64,000 nucleotides of DNA from Hexactinellida sp. DTS-2022 (lineage: Eukaryota > Porifera > Hexactinellida): assembly GCA_028753945.1 (NCBI GenBank), contig JAPNXP010000012.1, forward strand, positions 5,540,501 to 5,604,500, in the 5' to 3' direction. The notes under the pieces were generated by a model, which had not been told where the DNA came from, made no database searches, and saw nothing but the letters and a program-made list of their open reading frames with translations. Every line of letters starts with the position of its first letter. The first letter of the stretch is position 1. Positions 59,201-64,000 of this stretch are shown here, piece after piece. A program made the position numbers and the translations under genes.

Positions 59201-62200
59201 TGATTATTCCTATCTGCTATAAACATAGACCCGTTAGGCGCTACTGTGAGTTGTCGAGGAGAATTGAACTCTCCGTTACCAGTTCCTTTCTTGCGTACCT
59301 TTGTTATAAACCGGAAACCTGGCAACTTAAAGTGGAGAATGCAATGCAGGGCTGAGTCGCTCACATACACCTCATCCCCATTAATGGCTATGCCTACTGG
59401 ACATACAACTTGTCCCTTACAGAATGTATTAATGTATTCTCCGGTAACAGAGAATACAATAATATTACCCTTGATTGAAAATGGACTTTCGTTTGCTACG
59501 TAGATTAGCTTAGTTCGCTCATCGAAAGCTATTCCATTAGGACAGTCAAGTTCTCCCAGACCTAATCCTATCTTCCCGACTGAGATCCGAGGTTGTAGGA
59601 GTGCGGGGTAGTTCGGAACTGTAACTGTAACTGGAACTATCTCCCTCTCTGCCAGCTGTCCCAGTGCAGAGATGGTCTCCTCCAGCTGTCGAGTGTGGCA
59701 CTCAAATAACACCTCCACTTCTCTCTCGGACACCTCCAGCTGTGCCATCCGAGTCTCGATCTCCGCTACCATTCTCTCCCGCATGGAGCGGAGCAGGTTC
59801 TCCTTCATTTGGGTTTGGAGATGAGCTCTCGTGTCGGCCAGCTCTCTCACCGTCCGAACGCGAGTTGTGGTCGCGGCGCGTCTCTCTCGGTGCTCGGCGA
59901 TCAGCTGTTCCCGTCTGCGGTTGAGACAGACGATCAGCTGATCGAACTTCGCGTGAATGCGAGCCTCGATCGGGTCCGTGGGGAGGGGAACTTCTGGGTA
60001 CCGTTCTGCCATTTGTGCTCTGTAGTTAGGTTGGTTGTGAGACTGTTAGGTTGCTGTGTGTATAATTGTGTGAGCAGAGACAGTAGCATTACTTATAGTC
60101 CCGTGTGTAGCAGAATATACTCTGGCAACATTGTGGGTAATAAGCAGATTCGTGAAAGAATATCTGTTTTGATGGAACTGAGTTCTCTCACGAGACAGAA
60201 AGTTCCCACACTCGAGACACAACTTAGTTAATTGTGTATAATTGCAAATATTAAGTTCAAAACAATGCAACAACAACATCAACCATACTTTGTATAGTTC
60301 TAATTTGGTACGTCTATGGAAAGTGTTTTCTTGGAAACAATTAGAAGTAAAGTTATGCGTATCTAGTCACCTTTACACTTAGAACATTAATTAACCTGAA
60401 CACTTGATTACATCTACAATACAGTAGAACTCGGTTATAACGTAGTACCAGTGCTCGGCAAAATGAAATTTTGATGGGGCTAATTAAGCCACCACCTCAC
60501 TTTTTCTGGTGGCTAAAGAATAAACAATGGCCGGTTTAACAAACCACTAATGGCTTTATAAATTTATGATATCGTAAAACAAGACTAATATTAATAACAA
60601 ATAATGCAACGAAAAATTAAATCTACATAAAGTTAAATAATCCACAATTTATGCTGGATTAGTTAAGCCACCAAAGGCAAAATTTGGTGGCTAAAGAAAT
60701 ATTTTTTCCAAACCACCTAATTTGTCGAGCACTGTACGTACCCCTTGGGATTGGGATAAGTACGTATTATCCGAGTGTACGTACTAACCCAGGCATAGGC
60801 GCCGAAAGTGGGGGGGTCAGGGGGGGTTACACCCTCCCTGGTTTTTGTCAGGGAGGGTTTCACCCCCCCTGGCTGAGGAAAGAGTCAGGAAGGGTATACC
60901 CCTCCTGGTTGGTCAGGCAGGGTATATTAGACATATTCTTTATTGTTAAAGTAGAAAACATATACGTAAACCCATTGAAAAAATATAATTCCATAAGGAG
61001 TCCTTCTAAATAACATTGGATTATTAATATATGTATACAATTATGCCCGTCAACATAATGATTTTCAGCCACCATACCAGTGGCGAAACAGGGGGATGCG
61101 CTAGGGGGGGCGCGTTCCCCCCCTCCCGTAAATTGAAGGGGGGCAACATTATTGGTGCGGGTGTTACCGTTCCCTCTGGATAGAAAATACAATATTCAAT
61201 ATAATTTAGTACAATAAAATATACGTATAATTCATTCAAAACAAATTGATATCTGGGTATCTCGTAGTCCATTTTTTTCTGGGGGGCTTGCCCCCAGAAC
61301 CCCCCAAGGATCGCTCGCAACACTCGCTCCACGCGCCCCAACTTTAATCTTATACTTATAAACTTTGCGACAATGCGCCATAGGAATCGTTTTTTTGACC
61401 TTTCACATTTTTAAATGTAAAGTTACACCCCCCCTGGCGCTGGAGAGTTTCGGCGCCTATGAACCCAGGTACATACGTTATAACCGAGTTCTACTGTACC
61501 GTATTTATAGTACTACTCGCTATCAGAGGTAGAGGTATATGGAGACTGTTCTTGCAATGGATTTGGTAGGGAATGCATACTACAGGAAGACAGTACTATT
61601 CTATATGAGTGTGGATGTGGAGAGAATACTTGTGGCACCCATTGTGAGTATTGCTGTGAGGGATATGAACTGGTAGAGTATGCCTCAAGGTATAATGACC
61701 CGTATTCAACTTGCAAACGTGAGTATTTGTGTGCTTATTTAATACGTAATTATAATAATAAGTTTGTGTGTTTATTCAAATAATAGTTGACTCTGCTTAA
61801 TTAGTAGGGTCAGTTTAGTTCCTGGGTAGTTTGACCCGATTAAGCGGAGAAATCTATTAACAGAAAATATTTTAAGCTAAACTCTAATACCGTCCTATAA
61901 ATCCTGCGAAATTTTGACCCGATTAAGCTGAGAAATCTATTAACCGGTGGCTCTATTAAGCGTTCACGTAAAATTAACCATGTTCACGTAATGTTCACGT
62001 AAAATTAACTGATAGTTTGTAACAAATGTTGTTGCTTTGATTGCAATAGCTATAGCAATACAATTCTATTGTACAGTATATTTAATTGGGAATAGCATAC
62101 AATAACATTATGGGTGTATTAGAATAAGGTTAAGATTCTATAGTAATCTAACCATAACATTTTATCCTAAATCTGATATAAATAAGAGCTCTGGAATTTA

Positions 62201-63632
62201 TCTATTTGCTTTACACTACTTTTACAAACTTTCAATAAAAAAACTTACAGGTAAGTTGGCTCTAAGCCTTGGTGTCTTCCGACGCCTTATTATATAAAAG
62301 AGAATTATTTATACTTTTATCACACTCACTCTCTTTCAAGTTTTACATACACAATTCGTGTTTAACGACCTGTAACCGCGTTTACCTTGCATTAAAATTC
62401 ATTTACTATCTTCTCCAAATAGCGAATACCTATTTCCCCGAATAAGCGCCCGACGCTTATTGTTTTCGTGGGCCAAAATTATGGTGAAATATTTGTGAAA
62501 ATCCAGAATATAATATCGGTTCTAATGGTTTCCAATGGTTTCCATCAATGGAATTACATTATGGTGATCATGTGTATAAATTTTATTATCCCAGATTCCC
62601 AATGTCATTTTTATTGACCCGGCGCTTATTCGGGGAAATAGCGAATACGTTGTAATCGTAGAGTACCTAAGTTCTGTAATTATAGACAGTACAGTGGATG
62701 CCGGTTATAACCAATCGTCGGTAACTTCACATAATGTTCTTATAACCGCCATAATTATACAGGGTATATGGCAACCGTTTCCCAACACAGTGTGCTTATA
62801 TCCGACATCTACTATATACCGTTTTTAGTAGAATGTTCTTATCCTCTGCATCTCTTAATTGTATTATTGTTTACCTGTTTCAGGGTGTGACAACTGTACA
62901 ATAAGCCTGCTACAAGAACTCGACACACAAACAAACACCTTCAACTCAACAGCAGATAGATTTGACTTTATAACACTAACTCTCCTATCCCAGTTGGGAG
63001 ATATAACAGCTCTCATATCAACATTCTCTGTTCTATATGAGAGCACGGGAGCCTATATATCTGGCACCTCCTCTATTGAGCTAGCGGTGTATGGGAGTAG
63101 CAGTGGATATTCTATAGAGGGACAGGTGCCGTCTCTGCGGTGTGTGGAGCTGTTGGGACTATCCGTACGGGGGGAACAGGCTCAGCTGAATGGAGAGCTG
63201 ATAGCGGCAGCTATAGGTGTAAGTTCCATTTGTATCCGGGTAGAGGGAGCTGGTATTGGGGGGGGGGGGGTTGACTGACAAGGTCATTTTGGCATCTAAA
63301 TACACCTTTGCGAAGCCGGGTTTTTATATTGAAAAGGTGTTAGCAGATTATAACAAAACTTTATTTGTTACCCTGCAATTAGTATTTTTCATAGCTTCAA
63401 ATACAATCAAATTTTGAATACTTTTTATTCATCAAAAATAACAAACAAGCAATTGGAAACCATCTTTGTTTATAATCTTAGAGAATTATTTCATTTATTG
63501 TTGTTGTTATTGTTTTGTAGTTGTTTGAGCTAGCAGAGTCTAATCAGATTATCTCAGATACACTGACCAATCAGGATCAGCTGTTGGATATATTATACCA
63601 GAATATAACCCAATACAATATATCCATACAAG
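56213..63632 (+). CDS. Laminin-like secreted chain: laminin N-terminal domain, one LE module, coiled coil; 3' end beyond the window
   Basis: Seven exons join in phase: 56213-56452, 57609-57791, 58064-58090 (27 nt), 58340-58408, 61511-61718, 62884-63218, 63521-63632. A signal peptide (1-21) leads into a shortened laminin N-terminal (domain VI) fold: ITDNDNETVWRSI, then SEYQITLSFLQEYEVSDVYI, PSHWSVEVSLDNITYSLVEY, and FLRINLNSFTTNATDIQL, ending YYSLSEVEVYGDCSCNGFG as in laminins and netrins. Exon 5 encodes one laminin-type EGF (LE) module with eight or more cysteines. Exon 6 starts CDNCTISLLQELD, which resembles the start of the coiled-coil arm of laminin chains, and exon 7 continues it. The many LE modules and other short-arm domains of a normal laminin are missing between. 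It may bind integrin. Alternatively a laminin-related protein outside the alpha, beta and gamma classes. Confidence 0.75.
56606..56757. mobile_element. MITE, TTCGC/AATAGCAAG family
   Basis: Left CTGGTGTTTGCCTAATAGC, right ATTACGCGAACACAACTG, in laminin-like intron 1. Confidence 0.7.
56869..57608 (+). repeat. About 37-bp tandem array carrying splice-acceptor-like units
   Basis: About twenty imperfect units, each like GTTTGTATAGGAGTTTTACT followed by GTACATTATTATGCT. Every unit carries TTTGTATAG|GAG, which looks like a 3' splice site. The last unit (CTGTTTGTGTAG) is the real acceptor of exon 2, whose first base is 57609. The array fills the 3' two-thirds of intron 1. Confidence 0.92.
57841..58029. 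mobile_element. Element with TATATCGGC ends
   Basis: ACTTATATATCGGCTAACAC at the left and GGCGTTGACCGATTTATAAC at the right. In laminin-like intron 2, 34 bp before the 27-nt exon. Confidence 0.65.
58780..60012 (-). CDS. NHL-repeat protein with N-terminal coiled coil, paralogue B, nested in a laminin-like intron
   Basis: 410 codons, intronless, exactly the length of paralogue A (44644-45876). The N-terminal third is helical and charged (AKFDQLIVCLNRRREQLI; MRERMVAEIETRM). From about 150 NHL repeats follow: LGELDCPNGIAFDE, GEFNSPRQLTVAPNGSMFIA, NNHRVVVM, QPMGITVTNDN. Shared A/B landmarks include EVYVSDSALH against NLYVTDTGVH and SGEKLRSLITCG against REKIRSLITLG. No RING or B-box. The gene lies on the opposite strand inside intron 4 of the laminin-like gene. 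TATAAG stands about 80 bp upstream. ATTAAA-like sequence overlaps the 3' side (58777-58772). Function unknown. Confidence 0.85.
   Translation of the reverse strand: MAERYPEVPLPTDPIEARIHAKFDQLIVCLNRRREQLIAEHRERRAATTTRVRTVRELADTRAHLQTQMKENLLRSMRERMVAEIETRMAQLEVSEREVEVLFECHTRQLEETISALGQLAEREIVPVTVTVPNYPALLQPRISVGKIGLGLGELDCPNGIAFDERTKLIYVANESPFSIKGNIIVFSVTGEYINTFCKGQVVCPVGIAINGDEVYVSDSALHCILHFKLPGFRFITKVRKKGTGNGEFNSPRQLTVAPNGSMFIADRNNHRVVVMTNKLKFQYSISHANMTLPNDVKLLDNEVFVLSWSDNPCVHVFSQSGEKLRSLITCGEQSFNQIIRGYSFCFDKQQNILISDSTDQSIKVFSREGVLLHTLGYTQVQPMGITVTNDNKIICSSFGTNFGLHLFFD
60092..60097 (-). promoter_or_regulatory. Probable TATA box of NHL gene B
   Basis: TATAAG on the minus strand, 80 bp upstream of the ATG, in the same relation as in paralogue A. 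Confidence 0.45.
60448..60735. mobile_element. Nested element with CAGTGCTCGGCAAA ends
   Basis: CAGTGCTCGGCAAA at the left, TTTGTCGAGCACTG at the right; interior repeats of TTAAGCCACCA. About 288 bp, no gene. Target duplication not clear. Confidence 0.65.
60794..61461. mobile_element. hAT-type element with exact 8-bp target duplication
   Basis: 668 bp. Ends CATAGGCGCCGAAA and TTTCGGCGCCTATG are perfect inverted repeats; AACCCAGG flanks exactly (60786-60793 and 61462-61469). The interior has G- or C-rich stretches (GGGGGGGTCAGGGGGG; CCCCCCCTGG) and no intact gene. Open frames here are repeat-derived. Confidence 0.9.
61786..62691. other. Laminin-like intron 5 with element remnants
   Basis: A CTCCGCTTAATAG element remnant (61786-61965) is followed by a tandem GTTCACGTAAAATTAAC (61963-62005). 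An inverted pair GCGAATACCTATTTCCCCGA / TCGGGGAAATAGCGAATACG (62421-62451 and 62630-62652) marks another palindromic element. No gene. Confidence 0.6.
62692..62812. mobile_element. MITE, CGGTTATAAGAACA family
   Basis: Left CAGTGGATGCCGGTTATAAC; the right end (ATATCCGACATCTACTATA) is degenerate. In laminin-like intron 5, close to exon 6. Confidence 0.7.
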
Positions 63633-63832
63633 GTAATATACCAATATACCTAATTTCCTATACAGAAATAACAAGTACTATGCCTCTACTGATGATAGAT
63701 AAAATCAATATTTACGTGCCTGTATGAAACCCTGATAGGAACATAAAGTAACACCTTTGATCTCATTACGAATCAAACCCCAAATATCCTTGAGAGCGTT
63801 AATTAATGGACTTCCCCCTGTTTTTAACAATT

Positions 63833-63989
63833 ACAGTAAACTCTCGATATAACGAAGTGCTTGGGACCTGTAAATTCCTTCGTTATATCCGGATATTCGT
63901 TATAAGCGGATGATAAATAATGTATTTAGTGCTCTGGGGGAAAATCTCCGTTTCGTTATATCCGACTTGGTTATAACGGGAGTTTAGTG
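63833..63989. mobile_element. MITE, CGTTATAACGAAG family
   Basis: CAGTAAACTCTCGATATAAC at the left and TTATAACGGGAGTTTAGTG at the right. Third copy of the family at 15335-15486 and 30236-30413. Confidence 0.75.
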
Positions 63990-64000
63990 TAATATAAACA

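Larger units (their letters stand above)
60422..61496. mobile_element. Tigger/pogo-type element enlarged by nested insertions
   Basis: Outer ends CAGTAGAACTCGGTTATAAC and GTTATAACCGAGTTCTACTG are perfect inverted repeats flanked by TA. Inside are an element with GTGCTCGGCAAA and TTTGTCGAGCAC ends (about 60448-60735) and a hAT-type element (60794-61461). Without these the host element would be about 130 bp. In laminin-like intron 4; its right end is 14 bp from exon 5. Confidence 0.85.

Noticed and set aside
60684-61341. Frames of about 105-110 codons on both strands in the transposon nest
   Set aside because: They lie across a hAT-type element and G-rich repeats; no transposase motif seen.

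Overview
This is a eukaryotic, animal window. The sequence shows integrin beta, a laminin-like chain, a PCTAIRE-type CDK, a DOK/IRS-like adaptor and a ZFP36-like factor, all with canonical GT-AG introns. Intergenic and intronic DNA is AT-rich and packed with short inverted-repeat elements. Exons are markedly more GC-rich. I infer a non-bilaterian invertebrate, with a siliceous sponge as my best guess: Lsi2/ArsB-like transporter, integrin plus laminin, RING-less NHL genes, moderately compact gene spacing. The species cannot be fixed from the sequence alone.

Layout: 1-57 may be the edge of a gene on the minus strand. 523-2993 is a decayed P-element-like transposon (THAP domain, 29-bp terminal repeats, 7-bp target duplication). 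4805-5914 is an acylglycerol kinase. 6346-13822 is a five-exon integrin beta gene (minus) whose last intron contains the whole of MNAT1 on the plus strand (8107-9733). 14506-14889 is SDHAF2, 15624-21037 the seven-exon splicing factor PRPF40, and 21272-23671 an intronless TTC7. After 3.4 kb of repeat-rich spacer comes an intronless ZFP36-like gene (27124-27717), then 4 kb more spacer and a DOK/IRS-like adaptor (31873-33483).

A minus-strand run follows: HAGH (33965-35353), PSMC2 (35645-38347), FAF1 (39265-42035) and USB1 (42202-42969), with gaps from 166 to 917 bp. Next are an NHL-repeat gene (44644-45876, plus), RPL4 (46081-48593, minus), a CDK16/17/18-type kinase (49775-51289, minus), an inverted partial copy of a transporter broken by a 670-bp transposon (51420-52498), and the intact Lsi2/ArsB-like transporter (53348-54964, plus). 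The window ends in a laminin-like gene (56213 onward, plus, incomplete) whose intron 4 holds a second 410-residue NHL gene on the opposite strand (58780-60012) and a nest of transposons.

The genes are a housekeeping and adhesion mixture, not a pathway cluster: protein turnover (PSMC2, FAF1), RNA processing (PRPF40, USB1, ZFP36), translation (RPL4), mitochondria (AGK, SDHAF2, HAGH), kinase and lipid signalling (MNAT1, CDK, DOK-like, TTC7) and matrix adhesion (integrin beta, laminin-like). About ten of the eighteen recognisable genes are intronless. Exon boundaries below were set by hand from GT/AG sites, reading phase and continuity with the known family; all junction phases agree.
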